A stretch of DNA of 64,000 nt, taken from assembly GCA_963617205.1 (NCBI GenBank), contig CAVEOA010000001.1, positions 62,001-126,000 of the forward strand. The letters are read 5' to 3'. The notes under the pieces were generated by a model. That model was given only the letters and a program-made list of their open reading frames with translations. It was not told the DNA's origin and ran no database searches. Made by a program: the position numbers and the translations under genes. This DNA comes from UBA11524 sp963617205. Lineage in GTDB: Bacteria > Bacillota > Clostridia > Christensenellales > Aristaeellaceae. The stretch's first letter is position 1. Every line of letters starts with the position of its first letter. Shown here one piece after another: positions 9,455-17,019 of the stretch.

Positions 9455-10348
9455 ATGAAGAAGATTGCTGCATTGCTCCTGATGGCTGTTCTCCTGATGA
9501 CTTCGCTGGTGACGGCGAATGCTGAGGTGGAACGCTCCGACCTGCTGGACGCGGCTTTTTCCATGCTGGAGGAAGGAAACGACTTCCTTCGCCGCTACAA
9601 CGAAATCACCGGTGCCGATGTACAGGCGGTGTTCACGTATGGCTGCCCGTACTTCTTCGGTGGGAAGGGCGATACAGAGGTAACACAGACGCGTCTGTTC
9701 TCCCGTGCCCCGCTGTACGGCAAGCGGGAAATCTGGGAGCAGACACGCTTCTATCAGAAGGGTTCGTATTACCTTTACGGCTTTGACTGCTCCGGCTTTA
9801 CGCAGTGGGTATACGCGCAGGCAGGACTGCCGGCGCATGACTCGCTGTCCAGCATGATTCTTGAGTATGGCAAATACGGCAAGAATCAGATTTACAGCCA
9901 CCGAAAGGGCAAGGAAATGCCTTCGTATGACAAGCTGGCGGAGAATCTGCAGGTTGGCGACCTGCTCGTCGCGAAGAAGCGTGCGCGCCACGTGATGATG
10001 TTCATTGGCACGCTGCGCGATTTCGGCTACACCGAGGAGGAGCTGCCGGAGCTTGCGGATTATCTTGACTATGCGCTGGTGATTCACTGCGGACCGAATT
10101 TCGACTACACCGACCGCATTCAGGCGTTCCTTGATGCGAATCAGGATGACTCGTATTATCAGGGCGTGAAGACAACCGACGGCGGTGTAGCCATCTCTAT
10201 CATCGGCATTCCGTTCGAGGATGCGCCGAATCAAGGACATTACGGCGTGAATGACTTCGCATGGTTCGAGATGCCGGATGGCTATAAGCTGACGATCTGG
10301 GATCTGCCGAACGCAACCTCCTTCTGCTGGTTCCGCATGAACCCATAA
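9455..10348 (+). CDS. secreted NlpC/P60-like cysteine peptidase
   Basis: This is probably an exported cell-wall peptidase or amidase of the NlpC/P60 fold. A signal peptide (residues 1-23, ending in TANA) is followed by a substrate-side segment, YGCPYFFGGK (62-71). The catalytic cysteine is in the canonical FDCSGFTQWVY (C112), and a histidine in ARHVMMFIG (H179) is the expected base. A further histidine is in VIHCGPN (H211). Long inserts around the core make it larger (297 residues) than simple NlpC enzymes. It probably shares the GH3 transcript. The substrate is inferred only from the family. Confidence 0.78.
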   Translation: MKKIAALLLMAVLLMTSLVTANAEVERSDLLDAAFSMLEEGNDFLRRYNEITGADVQAVFTYGCPYFFGGKGDTEVTQTRLFSRAPLYGKREIWEQTRFYQKGSYYLYGFDCSGFTQWVYAQAGLPAHDSLSSMILEYGKYGKNQIYSHRKGKEMPSYDKLAENLQVGDLLVAKKRARHVMMFIGTLRDFGYTEEELPELADYLDYALVIHCGPNFDYTDRIQAFLDANQDDSYYQGVKTTDGGVAISIIGIPFEDAPNQGHYGVNDFAWFEMPDGYKLTIWDLPNATSFCWFRMNP

Positions 10349-10444
10349 GGAAAATGGAGACACTTTCAATTCCGGAATGATGCAGCGTATTTTATGAAAA
10401 TGATGACTTTGGCATGGAAAAAACAATAAAATGATATTTTAACC

Positions 10445-10474
10445 TTGCAAAGTTTTTATCAGGCGCGGTATAAT
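10445..10474 (+). promoter_or_regulatory. promoter of nfnAB
   Basis: TTGCAA and TATAAT are separated by 18 nt, giving a leader of about 50 nt before nfnA. Nothing else is evident in the 182-nt gap after the NlpC-like gene. Confidence 0.65.
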
Positions 10475-10530
10475 GAAGAATAATCGGCCCGGTTGATATC
10501 TTTTAACAAGAGGAAGGATGGTTTGCTAAC

Positions 10531-11376
10531 ATGTATCCAATCGTAAAAAAGCGCACGCTCAATGAGTCGGTTACGCTCATGGAGATCAAGGCGCCGCTGG
10601 TTGCGCGCAAGGCGCTGCCGGGACAGTTCATCATTTTCCGCATTGACGAAGAGGGGGAGCGGATTCCTCTGACGATTGCGGGCTACGACCGTGAAAAGGG
10701 CACCGTCACGATCATCTTCCAGAAGGTCGGCTACTCGACCATGAAGCTGGATACCCTCAACGAGGGCGATGCGCTGCTGGACTTCGTGGGTCCGCTCGGT
10801 GAGCCGAGCCATACCGAAGGCGTCAAGCGTGCGGCGGTCATTGGCGGCGGTCTGGGCGTTGCCATCGCCTATCCGCAGGCAAAGGCGCTGCATGAGGCTG
10901 GCTGCGAGGTTGACCTGATCGTTGGCTTCCGCAATGAGTCCCTCATCATTCTGAAGGATGAACTGACCGCATCATGCACTGAACTGACCATCATGACGGA
11001 TGACGGCTCCAATGGGCACAAGGGCTTCGTGACGCAGGCACTGCAGGAAAAGCTTGATGCCGGCAAACAGTATGACGAAGTCATCGCCATTGGTCCGCTG
11101 CCGATGATGAAGGCAGTCTGCGACCTGACGAAGCCGCATGAACTCAAGACGATCGTTTCTATGAACCCGATTATGATCGATGGTACCGGCATGTGCGGCG
11201 GTTGCCGCGTGACGGTCGGCGGCGTGACCAAGTTCGCATGCGTTGACGGTCCTGACTTCGATGGTCATCTCATCGACTGGGATGAGGCCATTGCCCGCGG
11301 CCGCATGTTCCGTGATGAAGAAAAGCGCAGCATGGAGAAGCTCCATACTTGCCGCCTGACGGGAGGTGTTCGATAA
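10531..11376 (+). CDS. nfnA: NfnA, NAD- and flavin-binding subunit of electron-bifurcating ferredoxin:NADP+ oxidoreductase
   Basis: Together with NfnB this cytoplasmic flavoprotein couples NADH and reduced ferredoxin to NADP+ reduction by electron bifurcation. The N-terminal ferredoxin-reductase FAD domain (PGQFIIFRI, GERIPLTIAG) is followed by the nucleotide-binding domain (VIGGGLGVAIAYPQAKAL). A C-terminal [2Fe-2S] cysteine set lies in GTGMCGGCRVTVGGVTKFAC. At 281 residues it has normal length. The stop overlaps the nfnB ATG by one base (TAATG), as expected for partners in a fixed ratio. The related name SudB or glutamate-synthase-linked reductase is possible, but the pair is most like NfnAB. 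Confidence 0.9.
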   Translation: MYPIVKKRTLNESVTLMEIKAPLVARKALPGQFIIFRIDEEGERIPLTIAGYDREKGTVTIIFQKVGYSTMKLDTLNEGDALLDFVGPLGEPSHTEGVKRAAVIGGGLGVAIAYPQAKALHEAGCEVDLIVGFRNESLIILKDELTASCTELTIMTDDGSNGHKGFVTQALQEKLDAGKQYDEVIAIGPLPMMKAVCDLTKPHELKTIVSMNPIMIDGTGMCGGCRVTVGGVTKFACVDGPDFDGHLIDWDEAIARGRMFRDEEKRSMEKLHTCRLTGGVR

Positions 11377-12764
11377 TGCCGAACATGAGTCTGCAAAAGC
11401 ATCCGATGCCTGAACAGCAGCCGGAGGTTCGTGCAACGAATTTTAAAGAGGTTGCGCTTGGCTATACGCGTGAAATCGCCATGGAGGAAGCCGAACGCTG
11501 CCTGCATTGCAAGAATGCTCCCTGCGTGCAGGGTTGCCCTGTGAATGTGCCGATTCCGGATTTCATTGCTCACATCAAGAAGGGCGAATTCCAGGAAGCG
11601 TATGAGACGATCCGCCTGCAGAATGGTCTGCCGGCAATCTGCGGTCGTGTGTGCCCGCAGGAATCCCAGTGCGAGAGCAAGTGTGTTCGCGGCATCAAGG
11701 GCGAGCCTGTCGGCATCGGTCGTCTGGAGCGCTTTGCGGCTGACTATGCGATGAATGAGGGCACGGTTTCTGCGGAAACGGCGCCTGCAACCGGCAAGAA
11801 GGCTGCCGTGGTCGGCTCCGGTCCTGCAGGTCTGACCTGCGCGGCTGACCTGGCGAAGGCCGGCTGGGATGTGACGGTATACGAAGCACTGCATACTCCT
11901 GGCGGTGTGCTGATGTACGGCATTCCGGAATTCCGCCTTCCGAAGACGCTCGTGCAGAAGGAGATTGACAATATCCGCAAGCTCGGCGTGAAGATTGTGA
12001 CAAATGCGGTCATCGGTCGCGCAAAGACGGTGGAAGAGCTGCTTGAAGAGGGCAATGACGCGGTGTTCGTCGGCTCCGGTGCGGGTCTGCCGAATTTCCA
12101 GAAGATTCCCGGCGAGAGCCTCTGCGGCGTGTATTCTGCCAACGAGTTCCTCACGCGTATCAATTTGATGAAGGCGTACACCTTCCCGGAGCATGACACC
12201 CCGATTAAGATTGGCAAGCGTGTGGCAGTCATCGGCGGCGGCAATGTCGCAATGGACGCGGCACGCTGCGCACGCCGTTTGGGTGCGGATGTTTCGATTG
12301 TGTATCGCCGCAGCGAAGCGGAAATGCCTGCCCGTAAGGAAGAACTCCATCATGCCAAGGAAGAGGGCATCCACTTCTGCATGCTGACGAATCCGAAGGC
12401 GATTCTCGGCGACGAGAAGGGCTTTGTCAGCGCCATGACGTGCGTGGAGATGGAGCTTGGTGAGCCGGATGCACGCGGTCGCCGTCGTCCTGTTCCCAAG
12501 GAAGGCAGCGAATTCGATATGCCGGTCGAGACGGTCATCGTCGCCATCGGCAACAGCCCGAATCCGCTGATCAAGAAGACCACGCCTGATCTGCCGACCG
12601 AAACATGGGGCGGCATCACGACGGACGAGAACGGCAGAACCGGCAAGAAGCATGTCTATGCCGGCGGCGATGCCGTGACGGGTGCTGCAACGGTTATCCT
12701 CGCCATGGGTGCCGGCAAGAAGGCAGCCAAGGCGATTCTGGAAGACGCAGCCAAGGAAGTGTAA
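11376..12764 (+). CDS. nfnB: NfnB, NADP(H)- and FAD-binding subunit (glutamate synthase small subunit-like)
   Basis: The bifurcating partner of NfnA, 462 residues. Its N-terminal cysteines for two [4Fe-4S] clusters lie in RCLHCKNAPCVQGCPVNVP and CGRVCPQESQCESKCVRG. Two dinucleotide-binding folds follow: FAD in VVGSGPAGLTCAADLAKAG, and NADPH in VIGGGNVAMDAARCARRLG. The fold is shared with the small subunit of glutamate synthase, so misannotation as GltD is common. Pairing with nfnA and the absence of a large gltB subunit support NfnB. The ATG at 11376 has GGGAGG upstream; the longer TTG frame has none. Confidence 0.9.
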   Translation: MPNMSLQKHPMPEQQPEVRATNFKEVALGYTREIAMEEAERCLHCKNAPCVQGCPVNVPIPDFIAHIKKGEFQEAYETIRLQNGLPAICGRVCPQESQCESKCVRGIKGEPVGIGRLERFAADYAMNEGTVSAETAPATGKKAAVVGSGPAGLTCAADLAKAGWDVTVYEALHTPGGVLMYGIPEFRLPKTLVQKEIDNIRKLGVKIVTNAVIGRAKTVEELLEEGNDAVFVGSGAGLPNFQKIPGESLCGVYSANEFLTRINLMKAYTFPEHDTPIKIGKRVAVIGGGNVAMDAARCARRLGADVSIVYRRSEAEMPARKEELHHAKEEGIHFCMLTNPKAILGDEKGFVSAMTCVEMELGEPDARGRRRPVPKEGSEFDMPVETVIVAIGNSPNPLIKKTTPDLPTETWGGITTDENGRTGKKHVYAGGDAVTGAATVILAMGAGKKAAKAILEDAAKEV

Positions 12765-12772
12765 AACCATCG

Positions 12773-12810
12773 AGAACGCTTGTACGCAAATGCGACAGGC
12801 GTTCTTTTTT
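12773..12810 (+). terminator. intrinsic terminator after nfnAB
   Basis: A 7-bp stem (AGAACGC/GCGTTCT) with a 19-nt loop is followed by a T run ending at 12810, starting 8 nt past the nfnB stop. Confidence 0.8.
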
Positions 12811-12811
12811 C

Positions 12812-12840
12812 TCGACAAATGTGTCTAAATGGTGTATAAT
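12812..12840 (+). promoter_or_regulatory. promoter of the secreted protein gene at 12865
   Basis: TCGACA and TATAAT are separated by exactly 17 nt, immediately after the nfnAB terminator. Confidence 0.75.
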
Positions 12841-12864
12841 AAGAAAGGAAAAGGAGGCGAGCAC

Positions 12865-13869
12865 GTGAATAAGAAAAAACGGTTTGTTCTGGCACTGATT
12901 CTGCTGGGCATGTTCTGCACGGTCGCTGTGGCGGCTTCTCCGCAGGTGGACAGCATTCTGCAGGAGCATTCGATTATCGTGCCGTTCTTCTGGCCACGCA
13001 CGCTATTCACGATTACGCCGGAGGATGAGGACGTATCATGGTCAATCAGCCGCTATAATGGTGAGGAGTGGGAAGATGCAACTGTCTCTCGGGAGGACAC
13101 GACGCCGCTGCAGGGTGAAATCGGCGCAGATGAAGGTACAGAGCGCATCTGGTGGAATTTCTACAATTACGGCGACTATACAGCGCATGACGGCGGTGTG
13201 ACGCACCGGCTGGACGTATCGGTTGACGGCGAGGTCGTTACGCAGGTCGATTTTGATGTCACCTACATCCCCGCGCTTGGGCTGGATTACATTTCGCTGG
13301 TGGATTGGAAGAATGAGGACGACCTCAAGCAGCAGAAACAGACATCAAATGATGTTTGGTTTACCAAGCAGGAGGCTTGCTCATTCGGACCGCAGTTCAA
13401 GGACGAATGCGAGGAACTGACGGATGAGTGGTATCGTTTTTCGGTGGTTGACTTCAGTCAGCAGGGAACGCAGGTGTTCGATCTGATAGCGGCGGATGCA
13501 TGGCATATTGGCTATGTTATGGTGACGGTAGACGGCGACTGGGCACAGGTGGATTACATCTGCTCGGAGGATCTCAACACGGCTGACGGCTGGGATCAGG
13601 TATATGTGTATCGGGAATTCGTAACGTTCTTCAAGAGCACGAACGACGTCATCCGGCTGAATCCACGCCGAATCTACACGGATTTCAAATTCGGCGAGCC
13701 GTTCTCCATTTCCGAGTGTTTCGGCGAGGAGCGCGTTGTGATGATGTATGTCAACAACCTGGTGTCCTTTAATACAGCGAATCCGTATGTCACGCGGTTC
13801 TGGCGCAATCAGGCGGACAAGCAGGATGTGCTCAATGCCATGAAGGCGCTGATGAAGAAGCTGCTGTAA
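12865..13869 (+). CDS. secreted protein of unknown function
   Basis: I do not recognise this family. A GTG start at 12865 follows AAAGGAGG at 7 nt. The basic N-terminus, a hydrophobic stretch and VAVAAS form a signal peptide of about 22 residues. The mature part (about 310 residues) is acidic and rich in Trp, Tyr and Asp, with alternating patterns that suggest beta structure (DVSVDGEVVTQVDFDVTYIP), and ends in a short basic helix (KALMKKLL). No catalytic motif, repeat or membrane anchor is visible. It stands alone between its own promoter and the darA promoter. Confidence 0.75.
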   Translation: MNKKKRFVLALILLGMFCTVAVAASPQVDSILQEHSIIVPFFWPRTLFTITPEDEDVSWSISRYNGEEWEDATVSREDTTPLQGEIGADEGTERIWWNFYNYGDYTAHDGGVTHRLDVSVDGEVVTQVDFDVTYIPALGLDYISLVDWKNEDDLKQQKQTSNDVWFTKQEACSFGPQFKDECEELTDEWYRFSVVDFSQQGTQVFDLIAADAWHIGYVMVTVDGDWAQVDYICSEDLNTADGWDQVYVYREFVTFFKSTNDVIRLNPRRIYTDFKFGEPFSISECFGEERVVMMYVNNLVSFNTANPYVTRFWRNQADKQDVLNAMKALMKKLL

Positions 13870-13873
13870 GCGC

Positions 13874-13902
13874 TTGAAATTTCGACAAATATGCGGTATA
13901 CT
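13874..13902 (+). promoter_or_regulatory. promoter of darA-holB-ricT
   Basis: TTGAAA and TATACT are separated by 17 nt, just after the end of the preceding gene. Confidence 0.7.
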
Positions 13903-13914
13903 GTAACCGTTACA
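13902..13914. promoter_or_regulatory. palindromic operator candidate at the darA start site
   Basis: TGTAAC-C-GTTACA is a perfect inverted repeat with a 1-nt centre. It begins at the last base of the -10, so a bound repressor would block initiation. A close relative lies at the ABC transporter promoter (16958-16970). Confidence 0.55.
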
Positions 13915-13938
13915 CAAGATTAAGGGAGGAAGCGGCGC

Positions 13939-14268
13939 ATGAAACTGATTATTGCGATTGTTCAGGATGAAGATACTTCCAGATTGGTCAACCAGCTCAT
14001 GAAAGCCGGAATCGGCGTAACGAAGCTCGCAACAACCGGCGGATTCCTGCGTGCGGGCAATACGACGTTGCTCATCGGCGTTGAGGAGAACCGTTTGCAG
14101 AACGTGCTGGATATCATCGAAAAGGTTTGCAAATCGCGCAAGCAGATGGCGGCAGCACCGACCCCTGTCGGCGGCAGCGGCAATGTATTCACCTCCTTCC
14201 CGATGGAAGTGACCGTGGGCGGAGCTACCATTTTTGTCCTGACGGTCGACCAGTTTATGAAGCTGTAA
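13939..14268 (+). CDS. darA: cyclic-di-AMP receptor DarA (PstA), PII-like
   Basis: DarA is a trimeric PII-like protein that binds cyclic di-AMP in the cytoplasm; its downstream partners are poorly known. The 109-residue length, the N-terminus MKLIIAIVQDEDTSRLVNQL, the loop segment LATTGGFLRAGNTTLLIGVEE and the C-terminal VGGATIFVLTVDQFMKL are all characteristic. Position just ahead of holB and ricT matches the conserved yaaQ-holB-yaaT order of Bacillota. The usual small yaaR gene between darA and holB is missing. Confidence 0.93.
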   Translation: MKLIIAIVQDEDTSRLVNQLMKAGIGVTKLATTGGFLRAGNTTLLIGVEENRLQNVLDIIEKVCKSRKQMAAAPTPVGGSGNVFTSFPMEVTVGGATIFVLTVDQFMKL

Positions 14269-14280
14269 GGAGCAGAAGCG

Positions 14281-15330
14281 TTGACACAGGCAGGAAATGC
14301 AACATCAGCGCCCGTCCTGAGCGACTTTCAGGGGCAGGGCGCTGTTTATGATGGACTGATGCGGACACTCAGGGATGGATCTTTCGTCCATGCGTATCTG
14401 CTGACGGGCATCGAGGGCGTTGGCAAGCGTACCTTCGCACGGCTGCTGGCACAATACTGGCTCTGTCAGGCGAAGGAAGGCGAAAAGCCCTGCGGAAAGT
14501 GCAGCGCGTGCGAACAGGTTCTTGCACAGACGCATCCGGATATGCTGGTTGTTACGCCCGGTAAGCCGATCAGCGCCGATGTGCGTCCTGATTTGAAGTC
14601 TATTCCGGTGGATGAAATTCGTGCCGTTAATACGATTGCATGTCGGCATACGTTTGAGGGCGGACAGCGCGTTATCCTGATTGAGCATGCGGACAAGATG
14701 AATCCGCCTGCGCAGAATGCACTGCTCAAGACGCTTGAGGAACCTGTGCCCGGTACGATTTTTGTGCTGATTACAGAATCGCCGGCGCTGCTGCTACCGA
14801 CAATCGTTAGCCGGTGCCGCGAAATCAAGCTGCATCCATGGCAGGATGAGATGATTCTGTCCGTGCTGGAAAAGCATGGCGTATCGGGTGAACGCGCAAA
14901 GCAGGCAGTCTATGTCAGCAGCGGCTCAATCGGCAAGGCGCTGGCGGTCGCAGGCAACGAAGCATATTGGCAGCGGCGAAACGAAATTATGCAGGATTTT
15001 TTCCGGATTGAGCATCAGAGCGACATCATTCGCGTGTCGGACGCATGGAAGGATCGCAAGGACGATGCGGACGAGATGCTTGATGATCTGGAGGATATGC
15101 TGCGGACGTTATTACTGTGTCATTTGGGACAGCGGGACGAGCAGGCATTGGACACTTATCCGGATGCATGGAAATGTTTCAGTCATGACGGCCCGCTCGA
15201 AAGCATGGTGCACCTGATGGATGAGGTTGCGCAGGCACGAAAAATGCGGGCAAGTCAGGTGACTTGGCAGGCAATAGTCGAACGGCTGCTGCTGTGCCTG
15301 ATGGAGGAAAAGAATCGATGGTCAATGTAA
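14281..15330 (+). CDS. holB: DNA polymerase III delta-prime subunit
   Basis: HolB is the delta-prime subunit of the clamp loader that opens the sliding clamp for replication. It has an AAA+ fold with a P-loop region (GIEGVGKRTFARLL), a zinc-binding cysteine set (PCGKCSACEQ), and NPPAQNALLKTLEEP, which is diagnostic of delta-prime/tau proteins. The start is TTG at 14281, 8 nt after AAGGAG. The C-terminal half is the oligomerisation collar. It overlaps ricT by 13 nt. Length (349) is within the family range. Confidence 0.92.
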   Translation: MTQAGNATSAPVLSDFQGQGAVYDGLMRTLRDGSFVHAYLLTGIEGVGKRTFARLLAQYWLCQAKEGEKPCGKCSACEQVLAQTHPDMLVVTPGKPISADVRPDLKSIPVDEIRAVNTIACRHTFEGGQRVILIEHADKMNPPAQNALLKTLEEPVPGTIFVLITESPALLLPTIVSRCREIKLHPWQDEMILSVLEKHGVSGERAKQAVYVSSGSIGKALAVAGNEAYWQRRNEIMQDFFRIEHQSDIIRVSDAWKDRKDDADEMLDDLEDMLRTLLLCHLGQRDEQALDTYPDAWKCFSHDGPLESMVHLMDEVAQARKMRASQVTWQAIVERLLLCLMEEKNRWSM

Positions 15331-16610
15331 TCGGCGTTCGCTTTGAGAACGCGGGAAAGCTGTATTTTTTTAATCCCGGAGCGTTTTGGCCGACACCGGG
15401 TGACTTTGTGATTGTGGAAACGGCGCGCGGCGTAGAATTTGGCGAGGTTGTGACGGGTGTCCGTGAAATCGATGATGAAAAGCTGAGTTCGCCGCTCAAG
15501 CAGGTGCTCAGAATCGCGAGCGAGGATGATATTCGTCATCATCATGCGAATAAGGCGGCAGAGAAGGAAGCATTCGCTATCTGTCAGAAGAAAATCGCTG
15601 ACCATAAGCTCGACATGAAGCTTGTCAGCGTGACATATACGTTCGATAATAAAACAATTTTGTTTTACTTCACGGCGAATGGCAGGGTGGACTTCCGCAG
15701 CCTCGTCAAGGATCTCGCAGGCGTGTTCAAGACGCGCATTGAGCTGCGACAGATCGGCGTACGCGATGAAGCGAAAATGATCGGCGGACTTGGCCCGTGC
15801 GGTCGTCCGATTTGCTGCGGCACGTTCCTTGGCGACTTCCAGCCCGTGTCCATCAAGATGGCGAAGGAACAGAATCTGTCGCTGAATCCGATTAAGATCA
15901 GCGGTGTTTGCGGCAGACTAATGTGCTGCCTGAAGTACGAGCAGGATACATATGAGGAAATCCGAAAGACCATGCCGAAGGAAGGCAAGGAGGTCATGAC
16001 GCCCGACGGCGTTGGCGTTGTGTGCGAGCTGAAGATTGTCACCGAGTCCGTCAAGGTGCGGATGAAGAAGGGCGACAGCTTTGAAATCAAGGAGTATCCG
16101 GTTGCCGATATCCAGCGCATTACGCCGCAGAATGCTGTCCACGCGGAGAATCAGCCGCAGGATGTGCCTGACAAGCTTGAAGAGAATCAGCTGCAGCTAG
16201 AGGAAGTGCAGGAAGCCCCGGAAAACAGGGAACGTGCACCGAAAACGGAATGGAAAAAGCGCGAGGAAAATTTGCAGGAAAAACAGGCAAAGCCTGCGAA
16301 GCAGGAAAACGAGGCGAAGCCTGTGAAACAGGAAAATCAAGCGAAGCCCGTGAAGCAGGAAGGCCAAGCGAAGCCTGCGAAGCAGGAAAATCAGGCGAAG
16401 CCTGTGAAGCAGGAAAATCAGGCGAAGCCAGTGAGCCCGTGGAAGATGGCGGTAGAGCAGGCACTGAGAGCTGCGGAAGGCATTTCTGATGATGTAATCA
16501 TTGAGGAAAAGCATGAAGAAAAAGTAACGGAAAAGGCAGAGGAAGAGGCTGCAACGGACATTTTCCCGGAAATTGTGATTCCGCAGGATGACCAGGATGA
16601 CACAATCTGA
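15318..16610 (+). CDS. ricT: RicT (YaaT), PSP1-domain regulator of RNA maturation
   Basis: RicT works with RicA and RicF in an iron-sulphur complex that affects RNA processing, competence and sporulation in Bacillus. The PSP1 core fills residues 1 to about 265, with the conserved cysteine segments GPCGRPICCGTFLGDF and SGVCGRLMCCLKYEQ. The ATG at 15318 has GGAGG upstream and overlaps holB. Beyond the core is an unusual, highly charged C-terminal extension of about 165 residues that contains five 9-residue repeats. RicA and RicF are not in the window. Confidence 0.9.
   Translation: MVNVIGVRFENAGKLYFFNPGAFWPTPGDFVIVETARGVEFGEVVTGVREIDDEKLSSPLKQVLRIASEDDIRHHHANKAAEKEAFAICQKKIADHKLDMKLVSVTYTFDNKTILFYFTANGRVDFRSLVKDLAGVFKTRIELRQIGVRDEAKMIGGLGPCGRPICCGTFLGDFQPVSIKMAKEQNLSLNPIKISGVCGRLMCCLKYEQDTYEEIRKTMPKEGKEVMTPDGVGVVCELKIVTESVKVRMKKGDSFEIKEYPVADIQRITPQNAVHAENQPQDVPDKLEENQLQLEEVQEAPENRERAPKTEWKKREENLQEKQAKPAKQENEAKPVKQENQAKPVKQEGQAKPAKQENQAKPVKQENQAKPVSPWKMAVEQALRAAEGISDDVIIEEKHEEKVTEKAEEEAATDIFPEIVIPQDDQDDTI
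16287..16433 (+). repeat. 27-bp tandem repeat inside ricT
   Basis: Five in-frame copies of a 27-bp unit encode AKP(A/V)KQE(N/G)(Q/E), followed by a partial sixth (AKPV). Copies differ by a few, partly silent, changes. The repeat forms a Lys/Gln/Glu-rich, probably disordered tail. Its length may vary between strains through slippage. Confidence 0.9.
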
Positions 16611-16621
16611 CAGGTTGGGGC

Positions 16622-16650
16622 TTGCATTTTCTGTGAATCCGTGATATGAT
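16622..16650 (+). promoter_or_regulatory. promoter of the ferredoxin gene
   Basis: TTGCAT and TATGAT are separated by 17 nt, 55 nt upstream of the ferredoxin start. Confidence 0.65.
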
Positions 16651-16656
16651 GATAGC

Positions 16657-16674
16657 ATCAACGAGAACGTTGAT
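16657..16674. promoter_or_regulatory. inverted repeat at the ferredoxin transcription start
   Basis: ATCAACG-AGAA-CGTTGAT is a perfect 7-bp inverted repeat starting 7 nt after the -10, so it covers the expected +1. It could be an operator or a 5-prime-end hairpin that protects the short mRNA. Confidence 0.5.
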
Positions 16675-16704
16675 CAATATGATTATTCAAGGAGGAAATC
16701 ACCA

Positions 16705-16875
16705 ATGGCTTATCAGATTTCTGATGCTTGCATCAAGTGCGGCGCTTGCGCTGAAGGCTGCCCGGTGTCCGCAATCACCGAGGGCGATACGCAGTACCAG
16801 ATCGATCCCGATGTGTGCGTTGAGTGCGGCGCATGTGCAGAAGTGTGCCCCGTTGGTGCACCGGCACAGGCATAA
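16705..16875 (+). CDS. 2[4Fe-4S] ferredoxin, clostridial type
   Basis: A 56-residue electron carrier. Two complete cluster motifs are present, CIKCGACAEGCP and CVECGACAEVCP, arranged with the near-symmetry of clostridial ferredoxins. Shine-Dalgarno AAGGAGG precedes the ATG. It is monocistronic, with its own promoter and a terminator 25 nt downstream. It is the likely low-potential partner of NfnAB and Rnf encoded in this window, and probably of pyruvate:ferredoxin oxidoreductase and hydrogenase elsewhere. Confidence 0.95.
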   Translation: MAYQISDACIKCGACAEGCPVSAITEGDTQYQIDPDVCVECGACAEVCPVGAPAQA

Positions 16876-16900
16876 GGTTCATTTTTCGATGCAGACAAGG

Positions 16901-16935
16901 GCAGGACGATGCTGATTGGCGTCGCCCTGCTTTTG
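16901..16935 (+). terminator. intrinsic terminator after the ferredoxin gene
   Basis: A 9-bp stem with one A-C mismatch (GCAGGACGA/TCGCCCTGC) is followed by TTTTG. Confidence 0.75.
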
Positions 16936-16957
16936 TATGCTGAATGTAAAATGTGAC

Positions 16958-16970
16958 TGTAACTGTTGCA
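16958..16970. promoter_or_regulatory. palindromic operator candidate at the ABC transporter promoter
   Basis: TGTAAC-T-GTTGCA matches the darA palindrome except for the centre and one arm base. It overlaps the -35 hexamer (16966-16971). Confidence 0.45.
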
Positions 16971-16994
16971 AAAACATGCCATCAATGGTATGAT
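16966..16994 (+). promoter_or_regulatory. promoter of the ABC transporter operon
   Basis: TTGCAA and TATGAT are separated by 17 nt, 25 nt upstream of the ATPase start. Confidence 0.7.
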
Positions 16995-17019
16995 GCAGAA
17001 TGTCAATGGAGGAATCGGT

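Noticed and set aside
11265..12818. A 517-codon frame on the minus strand opposite nfnB
   Set aside because: Shadow frame: it crosses a terminator and promoter, and nfnB on the other strand is certain.
16281..16433. Repeated region in ricT as a CRISPR array
   Set aside because: Units are contiguous 27-bp coding repeats with no spacers.
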